Assembly: GCA_948567375.1 (NCBI GenBank)
Contig: OX419759.1
Coordinates: 39,646,593 to 39,710,592 of the forward strand
From: Lunularia cruciata
Lineage: Eukaryota > Streptophyta > Marchantiopsida > Lunulariales > Lunulariaceae
DNA length: 64,000 nucleotides
Reading direction: 5' to 3'
The notes beneath the pieces are model-generated. The model saw only the letters and a list, made by a program, of their open reading frames with translations. It did not search any database and was not told where the DNA came from. Each line of letters opens with the position of its first letter. Position 1 is the stretch's first letter. Made by a program: the position numbers and the translations under genes. Shown one piece after another: positions 19,407 through 32,038 of the stretch.

Positions 19407-22400
19407 TCAATGAAACTTCAAATTAAACGTCCGAATTTCCATAGGTCCAAGTTCAACAGTAAGCTTCTCTGCATCAAAAACCTTCCCTCGAAGTGCTTGT
19501 TTACAGGCACTTTCTCCGTCCACCCTCCAGTGGCGTTTCCTCACCATTGATCTAGCTTGATTCGCTGAGAGGTTCAGTTCAGTAGCTTCTACAATCTACG
19601 ATAAAATTTGTATTAGAGAAAAGGGTTAAGACGCGAGAAGATGTTATCATTCTACCAAAGACTTAGAAGTGGGCTTGAACTGGCAATAATAATCAACATA
19701 CAAAGAACAATATGCCAACATAAGTTAGTCTCCACTTGGACTCAGATTCATGGGCCTTGCAACATACCTTACGACGATTGAAGAGATCCTTCAGGTTGAC
19801 ATATGCCATCTTTGAAAAGTCGGCATGCTCATTTGCCTGAACTTCAGCCAACATATCACTCGCTAAGAGAGGGACATGTTCGATACGACTTACTGTAAAA
19901 CTTTGACAGAAAGAAAGTAGCACTAAATTCTATCTAATTAACAGAGTGTAGAATTCCTTTCTTTCATTTTTTTCTTTACCTGGTATAGATGAGCTAGTCG
20001 CAATAGCACAAGTCCATTGCCGAGTTCCTGTATTTTCAGGATTATCAGCCTCTAATTCGAACTCTGTAGGCCAATCAGATGGAATGCTAATCCAGCGCCT
20101 ACCACCTCTGTTACTCGTAAAAGTCAAGCCCGGGCGACCCAAGAGAAAATAATGAAAGCACACGTCGCTCCTGATAGTAATCAGTCAAAGCTAAATGGAA
20201 CTATAACCAGACTAGTCGGAGAATCATGATACTATTAGCCTCTTGTGGTAGTGGAGAATTGCATTTGATACATGGTAGGGAGGTTGTGTTACTGGAACCT
20301 GAAGAGTAATGAGTGCAACGTTTGGTGGCAAATTGTAGTTCGGAGCTACAGCTGAGAAGCTAGGAATAGTTCCGCACTGCAAAAGGTTTACCACTGCGGA
20401 TCAGTGAAGAAGCTTACAGCATTGATGCATAGAATTCTAGTTAAGTAAACAGAATCTGCGTCGGGTCATAGTGAAAGTCGATCAGTAACATGGTCCACAA
20501 GAAGATCACGGCCACAGAATCTGATGACTAAAAATTGCGACAGAATTTCAGTCTAAACGTGTAGCTTGCCACTGGCTGAAGAGTGCGACAGTCCAAGGCT
20601 CATAAAATATAAACTTCATCAAGAGTTGATGACTACACATGACTCTTGATAATACTAAAACAATAACGTCCCCACAAAAGAAGGTTGTCATGCATCACCA
20701 ATGATTCATTGCGGTTGAAAATTCTGCTCAGCAGACCTGTTTGCTGAAGGCCAAGTAAAATGGAGCTAGAATCCGCTGCCCGTAACTACGTCGCCATACT
20801 GCTGCGTCGTCCTTAGACTTAAGTGATACATAATATCTTCCTTGAACCTGCATAGATAAGAGCGAGTATAATGATTGCAGCAAGTAACCAGGTAAGGATT
20901 GCACACCCACTAGCTCAAGGTGCTAAACATTAAAAAATTAAAATTGCTATCACAGTTTTTACCGTCAGCCCTTCACAATGATCGTCACTTAGGCAAACAG
21001 TTTCTTTCAGAGCCTCACCAACCCCTCTGGCGTCATCAGACATCAAGCTCCTGCAACGAGAGTGCATTCCATCAGATCGTATAGCCAACCTTTCATTGAA
21101 TGCAAACTGAAACTTAAATGTTCACAATCGATTGCATCCAGTAGTTGTAACAAGTACTTGATCTAAACAACCTCCCAGTGTACAGATGAGTCATTTGATG
21201 AACCTGTGAAGCATGATCTCCACCTCGCCATCATGGATACTGGAACCTCCTACAGCGCGATCCACCAGCAATGAAAATTCTACATTCTTGTCTTTGTCAG
21301 CGATGTACAGTCCCAGGTTGATCTGTATCAGCCAACATTTTTAATTAGAACTAAAGTTAGTAACGAAAGGACACCTCCGTCTGAATACATTTAAAAATTG
21401 TTATTATCCAACTCAAGATTCATTTTATAGAGAGACTCGATTAATTTTACACATGTACAACCACGCAAAGTAGCCCGTGACAATTGCCGGTACTCCTCGT
21501 CTCAAGCTTCTGCTTTGCTCATGAGGTACACTCGCGTGCTTCCTGAACTTGTCGCATCCTAATATGTGCAACTTTAAATGTGCTTAACAGGTGCATATTC
21601 CTTTCTAGTTTCCGGATAAAATACGTCAATGACGAAAGGAGTTCAAATTTCCGCGTCGGGCACAGACCGAAGTCGCATGACATTCTGACCCTACAATAAC
21701 GTTGGGAATAACTGCATTTTCAATGATAAGACAGTCTGAAACTTTAATAAGGCTGGCAGAATCACGAGACTACTTGAGACTATATGAGACAGTCAAGTTT
21801 ATATCTGGATAGAAGCTGATTCCTCGGCCCACTTTGAATTGGAGTGCTGACCGGAAAATGTGGGACTATTATAAAAAATAGCCTATTGTAGTTCCTTCAA
21901 CCAGATACCGCAGGAACGTTACCGGGTAGTAATTGCCAGCCACTGGCTGGGCGACCTGCAGTGGCCAGTCATCTCGATGATTTCTTGTCTGCAAGCGCCA
22001 ATTCAGCCGCAAATTAGGCATATACTTCTGCAGAAAGCTTAGTACTCTAGATATGAACCCGAGAGGAAAAAAATTAGACTACCAGCAATCATGGTGGTGT
22101 GATTGGATGTATAATCTCTAACTCAAACACCAATTTACAGAAACACTAATTTCTATGAATCCCATGATAGTGACTGGTTTTGATACCCTTTTGATAAAGT
22201 CGCGACCGTTAGAGTCGGTATAAAATGTCTTCTTGCTTGCTAAACCCGTCGAGAATCTAGAAATTAGTTCCTTTCCTACGCCATCGTCGGGTATGGGACC
22301 AATCTGTTTCAGAAACATGATAACTGTTGGAGACGTGCACCTTAAACCCCGACATTAATCCAATTCACTAATTATCGCTACGACTTTGCATGGCCTACAA

Positions 22401-22892
22401 CTTATAAATCAACTGAGTTTTGATCTTTAACAGAGAACCGAGAGGGTACAAAATCGAAACATTTTTGGGTAACCAACTTCTCTACACCAACTTATAGACA
22501 GGAAATACTAATATCCCTACATGTTAGCCCTCCTGCAAAACAAAACGAGAATTGTTATCGGAATTGGTATACCGTGTTTAGCTCAAAAGAAAGCTCGACC
22601 TGGGAAACTAACTAGCTTCATAGATCGGTAGCTGTACTTTTTGGCATTCCAATCCTTTGATGTTTGATCTACTTATTTCAATTGTTGAAAATGATCTAAA
22701 GCTTTCATTTAAGCTTTCATGATCACTGGTGGAAGTGTAACTAGCCTCAACAGTCAACAGACCACAGAACACATTGCGAAGACGCTGCCTGGACAATTAA
22801 CTCGGTAGAGGTAGATTTAATATTGCACATGAAATGAGGCCTACCGTGAATTCGACTTCTGCGTGATCTTCCCCCTTGAAAAGTCTGAAGAC
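19407..22892 (-). other. Alpha-mannosidase exons 20-29 (C-terminal domains)
   Basis: Exon 20 is 22892-22845, exon 21 22303-22187, exon 22 21988-21923, exon 23 21322-21204, exon 24 21050-20963, exon 25 20847-20737, exon 26 20376-20299, exon 28 19892-19768 and exon 29 19595-19407. Motifs are [13 protein letters not shown] [12 protein letters not shown] (21), PVAGNYYP (22), [16 protein letters not shown] (23), [11 protein letters not shown] (24), [11 protein letters not shown] (25), PNVALITLQ (26), YVNLKDLF (28) and [10 protein letters not shown] (29). Exon 27 is uncertain: its donor end at 19980 fits the phase, but the start could be about 20061 or elsewhere. Confidence 0.85.
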
Positions 22893-25800
22893 CTGAGAGT
22901 CGGACCAGAAGCAAACACCCATGTAAAGCAAAACAGTTGCAAAAGTGCTCTAAACTAGGAAATCAGTCAAGAACATGGCAGATCTAGAATGAGAAGCAGT
23001 GACTTGCAGATTGGAACCTTCAATTGCCCCTTCAAAGTCAATGTATAAAACGCCTGTACAATCCTACCTGATTTACCCAGGGAGAAACCACCTGATGAAC
23101 TTCCTCAACCAGCTGACCACGAAAAACAGTCGTGTTGATCTGAGTCAAAAGAGCCAAATGTCATGTTGTCTACATGACATAACGAAAGGATTAAGATCAA
23201 GGGGACAAAATTTCTTAAGTTTAACGGGGCCGCATCAACAAACGTGAAGCAGTAGTCAGAACTCTTGCAGCTCTTCGCAGTAACTGACAGCGCCATATGC
23301 TTCAAACCTTCTTGGTCATTACTGTTCGCTTTGTTTGATGAGATATTCTAGATCTTCTGATTGTTGATGAATGCAACAATTGATGTATACATGTAAAAAT
23401 CAGATATCTGCATATGTTGTTTATATGACTAGGCATTTAAATTGGCTTCACATGCTTGACAATAATTATAGAATCTTTTTGAAAAAGAAGAGTGCCTTCG
23501 GGAACGCGGACACAGGTGGTGCATGGCTGTCGTCAGCTCGTGCCGTAAGGTGTTGGGTTAAGTCCCGCAACGAAATATACACCTCTTCGAAATCAATGGT
23601 AAATAACTAGCCCGGAGGATCCAAAGTTCAAAAGGCTCAAAACACTACACAATATAGCTAGAGTTTAAAATTCTCTTAGAGAACAGAGAGATACCTATGC
23701 TGGTTAAATCAAGCAGAACCAAACATCAAAGGATGCCATTTTGGATTCCTGTGTTGTTTACCTCCGTAAAGCTGGATAAATTGCGTGCAACATCATCTGC
23801 TGGTCGGAAGATATATGCTCCAGAAGCCTACTAAACCAAAGAGCATAGATATCAGAGCTCAACCCAACTACTACCTCATAACAAGTTTTAAATTTACAGA
23901 CACACATCTTGAAAGAGCAGATACTTTTATACAAGCTTAGTGCGTACCTTGAATGGCACATGAGCGTTATCCAGCCCCTAGACAATGCTTCTGTTCGATT
24001 AACTTGAATTTTTAGCAAAATTGAGCAAATTAGTTATTAAAATGACGATAAAGAGCGGATAAATTTTACCTGACCGTCTTCTCCAAGATCGCCAGTATAA
24101 TAGAGATTTGCTTGACTCACAGGGAGGTTTATCTGAAATTGTCGAGTTGAACATGGTTAGCAAATGGCTTAGTGTGACCCTTTACACACCAAAGCGGCAC
24201 ACTTTGTCAAATATTGTGCAGATTTTTCTTTGTAGCTGCACATTTATTGCCACTCAAAGTTCAGCTAGGGTTTTTGACCGGTGAAATTGGCTGACCTGTC
24301 TCAAGATGATGGTGCTCATACCTCTAGAGAGCAACACTGCTGTACACTACGTACTTAATGCATATCTGAAAGAGACTGGAGATCCTTCACTTACTTTATT
24401 GTTCACTCCAACCATTTGAAATAGCTGTCCAGTATCCGAGGAGAAGTATAGTTCTAAGGTCCCATTCAAGCCTCCAATCTTTAGTGCATCAGCGTTCTTG
24501 CTGAAGTTCAAGACTTCAATGCTGGATAGTTGAGCAATTCCTATCGAAAGAATCCCTTCGAGCGGGTCAGATTATCCAACCGAGAAACATATGGGGTAAT
24601 AGTTGATTCTCAAGCGTGATTGACTTCAGCTGCAAACTACAATAGTCCAGAACTTACAATTTACTGAATCATCACTTACTTACCAGACTTAGATTGCTCG
24701 ATAACGAACGAGGCGAATCCAAGTGGAGGTACGGATGCCTTAAATACTATCCAATAAAGAGGTCCGTTAGGTGGCTCAACGTCAAGTTCTACTTGAACAT
24801 AGAAGTTCCTGATTCGTTTCGACACATCACTAACTGGTACGATTTGAGATTCAACATGCTTGCCCTCTGAGTCCATTACAGTCACCTTATCATTACCAAC
24901 CTGGTTAAAACAGAAGTAAAATACCATAGTTAAAACACACAGACTATGCGATCCTTCTTGTTTTCTTCACTATCATTTGTGTGCTTTTGTTTTCAAAAGT
25001 GTGAAGTGCGCTGTACCCGCAGCGCTTCGTGCGTGCTTAGACTGAGGAAAAAGAAGTCCTTTAGACGATTACTAAAAGTATTTTACATCAATGGCTAGAA
25101 AACACTGCACAGGCGTTCTTTGAACAAGGACTCTTACAAGCACACGGATGTACTCATCGCGTTCCCAAGCGAGGGAGTTGTAAGCAACCACCACCTACAG
25201 CCATTTGAAAGAAGACCCTGGAGTCAGTTTTTATTTGATCTAGATTGTAAGCAGATATTGTTGATTCTATCTGATCCGCGCAGGTCATGGCCGATGCAAC
25301 TTACCAGCCTGGTGTCATTGAGAGGGCCTTCAGAAGCGGGGCAGTAAGTGATGTTCAGGTTTCCACACTGTAAACGTCGAGTGAAGTAAGGATCAGTTTT
25401 AGAGAAGATTGCCAAATGTCTGCATCATGATTTGGTGGACGACATCCTTTGAAGATCGTGCGACTCGCAGGTCATGCACAACTCACATATTGCCATATGC
25501 ATATTGATTAGCTATAGATTCAGTGTCCGACAGTTGGAGAACCTGCAACAATGTTGGTGGAGCTACATAAAATTCTTGAAGATCTTTCACTATGATACCT
25601 GCTCAAATTTCACGGTTGTGTTCCCACATCCAGATCCTGCCAGATCACTTAAGTGGGATAATGCTGAGTTGGCTACAGATTCTGCCTGCATATTGATACA
25701 AAAGACTCCCAATGACTGTCAGTTCCCAAAACATCGGATCTTGCTCAAACGCTCAACCCTTCCATGAGAAGTCTAGCTTTTATGCAGGCAAATGAAAATA

Positions 25801-28800
25801 TGGGTCATAGCATGTGGGTAACAGCAGTGGAACAAGTTTGTCGGAAGTCACAAAACCTCTGATGCTCCTTCAAACAGCATTTTCGTGTAATCATCTGCCA
25901 CAGCTTGCTTCTCCGTGCCACTGACTCCATCATGATGTTGCACGGTTGCCATCGCCTCTTCTAACGCATTACTAGTCGACCCATTTGAGGATCTGCCGAC
26001 AAAAAATTCTAGTTGTCTTGCAGCCTGGATGGAAAACGATATGTTAGACATGAAGACTCGATCTCTCACTCGAGAACACCGGAGCTTGGAACTGAAGAAG
26101 GTAATGAATTTCGAGATCTCATGCTCATGATGCGGGATGAAGCTTTTGGAATTCAGATACCAAATAACTTCTTTAAAACCTTAAAAGATAGCTCACTTGA
26201 AGGTATCCACTTAGTCGCCTGACATAGCCTTTCAACGCAGGTCTACTGGTAAAGTAGCCAGTCCAGTAACTTAGAGGAGAATCTGCGTAGCTGCAAGCGA
26301 GGATATCAAGGATGATCATGGGCATTGCTCTCCCGCATCTCCATGTGTTCACGATAATTGAAAAGACACCGCATACGTAAACAGGAGAAAGTCAAAGCTG
26401 GTTACAACTCCCGACGTCCAAAAACATGTGAGAACTTCAGATCCTACACCTGATTTTGCAGAACGCTGATGGTCTTGGGACTTACGGGAAAAAATCACCC
26501 GTCTTCAAAGGCCAAGTCTCGTTCGCCGCTTGCTTAGCATCAACGTAAATTGACGGATTTGAGTATAAAACATTAATTCGACCATCCTGCATCATAGAGA
26601 TGGCACAACTCTACCACCCGCATTAGATTGACACCTGCATCCCTCACAAAATTTATGGTCTCTTTTCTCGAGGTACATTTTCAGCGATGGGTCTTAATTA
26701 CTGGAAGGAATCATCTCTAGTTAGGTTTTCAACAGTATACTCCAAGTTTGTTCCAGAATTGTTAAGTACTATTCAGTGATGCTAAGACACAGGCATACCA
26801 CGGGCAGCATTCAAGAGGAGCCAAAATATGTTCCTACACTCCTAGGTTTAATGTAGAGCGAACAATGCAGAGGGATATGCGTTGTACGCACCAAGTTGAC
26901 GTAATGTACGAGTTTGTCCATGTTAGTGAACCAAGTGCGAGCATTTTGATATGTGAAATCATCTCCCATAGTCCACATGATGTGATTTGTACGAGTTAAT
27001 AAAGCCTGAAGGTAGATCAGATATACATTATATTTAAATAGTAAGTCCTCACATCCCACTATAAATGATCTATCCCACTATCTGCCGACAGATCTGCTTG
27101 AGCAAAGGCTATTAATAAGGATTAGGATTACTGTAATTACACGGATAATTCAACACATGCTCTCAAGAAAGTCAAATTGCAGAGAATTTGGACAAGCTGG
27201 ATCAAAGCTTAAGGTGAGATAGCCAGGAGGCAGAACGCGCAGAGTCCAAAAGGTTATAGTTGTACCTGCTCCTGCGCGGCTTGTATAAGATCTTCAACAC
27301 GGTCTTCAACATTATATTCTCCGAAATCTGGATCATCCTTCTCGTCATTCCAAAATGTGGAAGTTTAGTCGTGACATGAAAATCAATGAATCCAGTGGTA
27401 TTTGATGTAACAAGCCGGAAGATTAGATATCCGACATTAAAAGACTTTGCTTAGAGGGATACAAGCAGTAAAACCTGAACAGGAGTGTAATCAGGACTCC
27501 ATGGCTCGAACTCAAACGAGGTTGGAGGATTGTAATGCCTTGGGAACACCCCAAATAGAATCTTCAAACAGGAATTAACTTTGAGTGAGTAACCTAACCG
27601 TGTAGACGGATGGATAAGATTACGCTGATTTATTTCATGCCACTAGAGTGCGAAATTTGTTTTAAGTCCTACATAAAATTACTAGTAGCTTTCAAAACGT
27701 TAACGATCTTCAATGAGCTGTGATCAAGCAGTCATTATCATCATAAAGCCTGCGTAATTTAGACAATGGTAAATAAGACCACTCTTGCCTTGGGGCAGAT
27801 ACACAGTTAATCGAAATGCATGTAAGCAAGATACATCTTAATTTCTATGCTACGCCTCTCGTGGTATAAGAAGGATATTTAGTGTGTACTTTTTAGCCAA
27901 CTAATCAAGTCTTTCTGATCAGCAAGACCTGCATAATACCTCAGCACTTGATCCTAAAGTTTCTGACCCACGCCAGACCATCTCGAGAGACTTCTCCGCA
28001 CGGCGTTTTGCCCTCTCCTGATAGTCTATCCTCGCAGTGAAAAGGCTCTCAAATCCAACCTACACAAAGGTCCGACTTGATGTGAAGCGTCAGTTACAAC
28101 TGAGACTAAGATCAACATTGTTCATATTGATCAACATTGCCTTGTTTTTGACTGGTCAATGACGAGACGGATGATTCACAGCGGTAAAACAGGCTGTGGA
28201 TCATAAACGGGTCGTGCTCGACGAAATGGTGTTGTTAAATTTGCCAATCTACATGCAATCTAGCAAGATTGAAAGACGTTCTTTTTATTACATAGTTTCA
28301 TCCAAGCCAATAGGAGAGTCCCACCTCAGCTCCAAGAAGGTATCCTTGGACGGCAGAATGTCCAAAGGGGTCAATTTGCCAACCATGTCGAGGGACAACT
28401 CCAAGTTGTCGTAACAGAAAACGGTGTCCATACGTTGTCTGATCAATCATATCCACGTAATGCGTAGTCGCTTCATCATGCATACACCATCCACCATTGC
28501 TGAGGAGTTTTGGAAACAATAAGCTGCAGTTAGCTTCTCATTTTCCACTATCACCATCTCGTGATTCTGGTGTTACAAGAAGCCTGATACAGAGAGAATC
28601 TGGCGTACCAATCAAATTCTTTAAGATATACTTGAACAAAGCCATCGATTTTTAGCTTACACAAATTCAAGTTGACCAGATGTGACGAGGCTCTTTACAC
28701 TGGCTTTCTTGTCACCCGTTTGAGCTTTCCACCAGCGCGCGAAGAATCCCTGCAACATAGAGCAACCTATAAACTTCCATCCCGCAGAACATCCTATCGG

Positions 28801-31084
28801 AGTTCCCCTACATATAGAAATAGCTAGACTTTTGAGGATGGGACTGGAAGCAACTTAATTGCATCTTTTAGTAATTTTTCTTCAAGCTGATAAGCAATCT
28901 ATAAATTATAAGCTTTGATCTAGTCCACAAGTTTGAAATTTGTTTTCGTTGATTGTGGAGGTCTTAAGACAACTACCACGCTCTGTCTTCTTTGAAGTAC
29001 CAGTTCTCTTTTGGTCTTTCTTGCACGGGAAGTAGGGACCTTCCTTACTCAAACTTCCACAATCTTACGGCGGAGGTGACACGTCTCCACGGAAAAGTGA
29101 GTGCTTTCCGAACCTGGAAAGCCACGCTATCGGGAAACGGAGCTGTTGAAAGGAGCACAGATGTTGCATATCCTGGCTCCTCAATTCTAAAAGTTCATAG
29201 AGAATGATATACGTGCTGGTGCAGGTAAAACTGTACATCTAACCGTTCAGGGACGGCTAAATAGTGCAAACTTAGTAACTATCATTCTGACTTGGACGGA
29301 CAGCGGTGAAGTATGTCCGTAATGCTAGGGAACACAGGTACCCCTAACGTAACATGCATCAAATTCACGACCACAGCGACGACGGAGTCGTAGCTACAAA
29401 TCGGACTCCCTGAAACTTCAAAGTAGTCACTCATGAGAAACTAGTGAGGCGATTATAGCCACCGTCCACCCTGTAATTGATATTGTCATCACAGTGGAGA
29501 CCGAAGCATTGAGGACCGATCTGGGTCGACGCAAACCCTGCCACGCTTGCCTCTAGGCCTGTAGGTATCTCATTCCACCATGTCTATACAAAATTGGTAA
29601 TGTCATACGTATGCAAATTGTGTGCATTGTCCTCGGATTAACACAGAAAAGTGCCCAAAATGACGCAGATACTTAAGGGCCTCTACCAAGAAGCAAATCA
29701 GTTCGCGTGGGACACGATGTGGCAGTTCTGCCGAACCACGCCTGATCTATGAACGACGTCATTCAAAGAAGATCAAGGATTTTCCTTCACTCGCCTCCTC
29801 CGGATGTCAGATGAACTGTGTGAACCTGATGTGCTCATCAGATATGAGAATGAAATGCTTGACGCTATAAGAACCACTTATTGCGACATTGACACGAAAG
29901 AAGAAGAGGTCGATCAGAAAGACGACAGTCCTGTTCCGCAGCAAATCGTAACAAAGCACCAAATCGGGAATGGAATAACAAGACCGTAATATAGCCAAAT
30001 TTACGTCAGCACACACCATGAACACAGTGGATGAGACTAAACTAAATATGAAGTGGGTGAAGCAATCTGGTTTGAAAGCATGAGAGTGTCACCATTCAGT
30101 TTGGAAAAACTTTGGCTCTGGGTGCTTCGACCTTCCTACCCTATATGGATTACCAATCCATGCCCGGTCTGTCTACAATGGCAATCATGCTGGATCCAAC
30201 ATGATTGACACCATAGCGACTCAGTATGATTGCAGATTAACTGACATACACCAGAGAATATTGCTAATTAGTGCAGAATCACAAGCTCGGGTTCGGTCGT
30301 TCTACTCCGCCTCATCCACACGAACATAGGTCAAAATTCCTTCGATATTAGCTTTTAGCTGAAAAAGTAGCCGGTGTTCTATAGAATTGACGAATCTCAG
30401 TACTTTGCAGCAGTTATCCTGCTTAAATCAGTGGCGAAGAGTCTTAAATCTCCGGAAAATGCTTACTTGCGTGAGATGCATTTACAACCAAACACCATTT
30501 TTATTTGAGAAGAACCTTTTACTGGAAGCAACCACGTACCGTCTCAACTTGAATATATTTCCGGTCAGGATTTTCCTCCAGCTCTTGAATCACAGTGGTT
30601 ATGATGTCTTCCACCGAAGCTTGCTGCACATTTACAATACGATTACTTTTTCTAGAATTTGAGGTTCAAGAGGTGGACGAAATGAACCGTTTCAGATATT
30701 TTCACAACCTCAATCTCTTCGATTCTTTCAAGAGTCAATTATTACACGTAGAAAGGTGGAGAGCCTTGATGGATCGTGTGTACCTGTCAATTTCAAGCCT
30801 ACTTTGCCAAGAGCATTACATGTTACCACATACGTAATGTAACGGTCACAAGTTAGATTGTGTAGTATTGCCTGAATATCGCTGCGAAGGCCTACATAGT
30901 ACTGGTCGACTGTTTTCAACCATCCGAGGTCATCGTGGCTGTGTGCCACAAAGTGCACGTTGAGCTTCTCTGGCACCGGCTTCGCTGTTGTGTTGTAATC
31001 CAGAGCTACCACAGCTTGCAGTACTAGAACCACAACCAGGCCTGCCAATGGAACAGTGGTGGCTCGATCTAAGAGTCCCTCCAT
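19407..31084 (-). CDS. Alpha-mannosidase, glycoside hydrolase family 38 (lysosomal/vacuolar type), split gene of 29 modelled exons
   Basis: The only host gene recognised. The start ATG is 31084-31082 and the stop TGA 19409-19407. A hydrophobic N-terminus (residues about 12-28) suggests a signal peptide for the secretory route. The family's zinc and catalytic residues are visible: H50 and D52 in AHSHDDLGW, nucleophile D172 in [10 protein letters not shown], and H414 and D415 in [10 protein letters not shown]. Plant and animal class II alpha-mannosidases with this layout trim mannose from N-glycans in the vacuole or lysosome. The predicted protein is about 1,020-1,045 residues depending on exon 27, close to plant relatives. 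Exon phases agree at all joints except around exon 27. All introns are GT-AG except intron 1 (GC-AG). I see no stop or frameshift in the modelled exons, so the gene is probably functional. Assignment to lysosomal rather than Golgi type rests on overall similarity and length. Confidence 0.93.
23068..25542 (-). other. Alpha-mannosidase exons 12-19 (central beta domains)
   Basis: Exon 12 is 25542-25487, exon 13 25419-25305, exon 14 25194-25138, exon 15 24900-24684, exon 16 24540-24395, exon 17 24132-24070, exon 18 23827-23762 and exon 19 23139-23068. Motifs are NLNITYCP (13), [11 protein letters not shown] (14), [14 protein letters not shown] (15), [15 protein letters not shown] (16), SGAYIFRP (18) and [11 protein letters not shown] (19). 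Intron 18 (23761-23140) carries a plastid 16S rDNA insert. Confidence 0.85.
23491..23573 (+). rRNA. Partial plastid-type 16S rRNA fragment inside intron 18 (nuclear plastid insert)
   Basis: Eighty-three bases match the highly conserved 16S rRNA segment with catggctgtcgtcagctcgt, starting at gtgccttcgggaacgcgg and ending at gtcccgcaacga, where the match breaks sharply on both sides. The form is plastid/cyanobacterial (recalled, not searched). Only about 5 percent of a 16S gene is present, so it is not functional; it is a DNA insert transferred from the plastid. It lies antisense to the mannosidase gene, and splicing would remove it. Confidence 0.88.
25857..28059 (-). other. Alpha-mannosidase exons 5-11 (rest of catalytic domain)
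   Basis: Exon 5 is 28059-27940, exon 6 27561-27475, exon 7 27337-27266, exon 8 27005-26892, exon 9 26586-26486, exon 10 26290-26197 and exon 11 26024-25857. Telling motifs are [11 protein letters not shown] (5), [10 protein letters not shown] (6), [14 protein letters not shown] (7), [12 protein letters not shown] (8), [11 protein letters not shown] (9), [17 protein letters not shown] (10) and [14 protein letters not shown] (11). The exon 7 acceptor is a double one (gagaag), so one extra lysine codon (start 27340) is possible. Confidence 0.88.
28325..31084 (-). other. Alpha-mannosidase exons 1-4 (signal peptide and catalytic nucleophile)
   Basis: Exon 1 is 31084-30872, exon 2 30623-30540, exon 3 28749-28661 and exon 4 28499-28325. 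Exon 1 ends ..SDIQ and uses a GC donor (cag then gcaata). The next exon continues [11 protein letters not shown], which aligns without a gap to the family pattern. Exon 3 holds GFFARWW..SGQLEFV and exon 4 [23 protein letters not shown]. Intron 2 is 1.8 kb and contains two protein-like open stretches of unknown meaning: about 29440-29590 minus, and 29804-29989 plus. Confidence 0.9.
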
Positions 31085-32002
31085 GATTGTTGTCACTGGA
31101 CTTTCTCCTGACCAGTTAAGCCCAGAAAGCTTACTTGGTCGGGTTTTCTGGGTTCAGCTTTCTGCTGTTGCATGAGCTTGTTGGATACAGAGTAAAAAAC
31201 GTTAGCTACGAATATGATTTTAGTGTGAGGAGACTCAAACTGCACTATCTTGGCTATCCGTTCCAGATCTCTTTGTCCGATTCCTGGTGACAGTTACACT
31301 CGAACTTCGCCAACATAAAATTAACAATATTTGGCTGACACGTTTGGTGACAACGTTCACAAAAAATGTTTACAAAAGCCGAGGGTCGGCGGATACAGAA
31401 GCATTGCCCTCCAGGTGATGAGAGGCGCTATTCCCAACCGTTTGAATACTTTCGCCGACAAAGATAGGTACATCGATCTCTGACGCGTTGGGAAAACGGG
31501 GGCATGATGAATGGATCATCTAACTTTTTATCTAGAACCGAATAAGGAGGCCCTACTACATATTCAGCTGATGACTAAGTAGAGCTCTTGTGCTAGCGTT
31601 AACAGTATTTCCTCTGAACGAATCGATTTCGTCGTCTAGTCCAACCTCCAGACTAGGATCATTCACATGTGGTGCCCTTGACCACGAACAAGTCAAACAT
31701 TAGGAAAAGACAAAATCACATTCCTGACAAACCATCTCATGTTCAGACGGCAGACGGCGCTAAAACGATCTACCCGAGGGCGATCTGGTCGACTTGTACA
31801 AAGCACATTGGAAGTATGGAAAAAGATCCAAACTGGGGACAAAAAATTCTTAGCAGTGACTGCTAACACTCATCTAGGGCATTTCTAGTTCCTCCTGCCA
31901 CCACCAGACTAATAATAGGAGGATATGTTTCTTTCACTTGACATGTGGCGCTTCGAACGGCACTCCTGGTGAAATCCGTTAGACTTCGCCAGGTAGCGGC
32001 GT

Positions 32003-32038
32003 TTGATCTCTATGTATGCACAAAGACATAGAGATCAA
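32003..32038. repeat. 13-bp perfect inverted repeat, 10-base loop
   Basis: Arms 32003-32015 (ttgatctctatgt) and 32026-32038 (acatagagatcaa) are exact complements. It lies about 920 bp upstream of the mannosidase start codon. It could be a hairpin, a palindromic binding site or a transposon remnant; nothing decides between these. Confidence 0.8.

Noticed and set aside
30380..30490. AFF.RRF-like minus-strand stretch considered as mannosidase exon 3
   Set aside because: It contains a stop and lacks the WW and GQLEF motifs. The stretch 28749-28661 has them, fits the phase on both sides and is flanked by proper splice sites.
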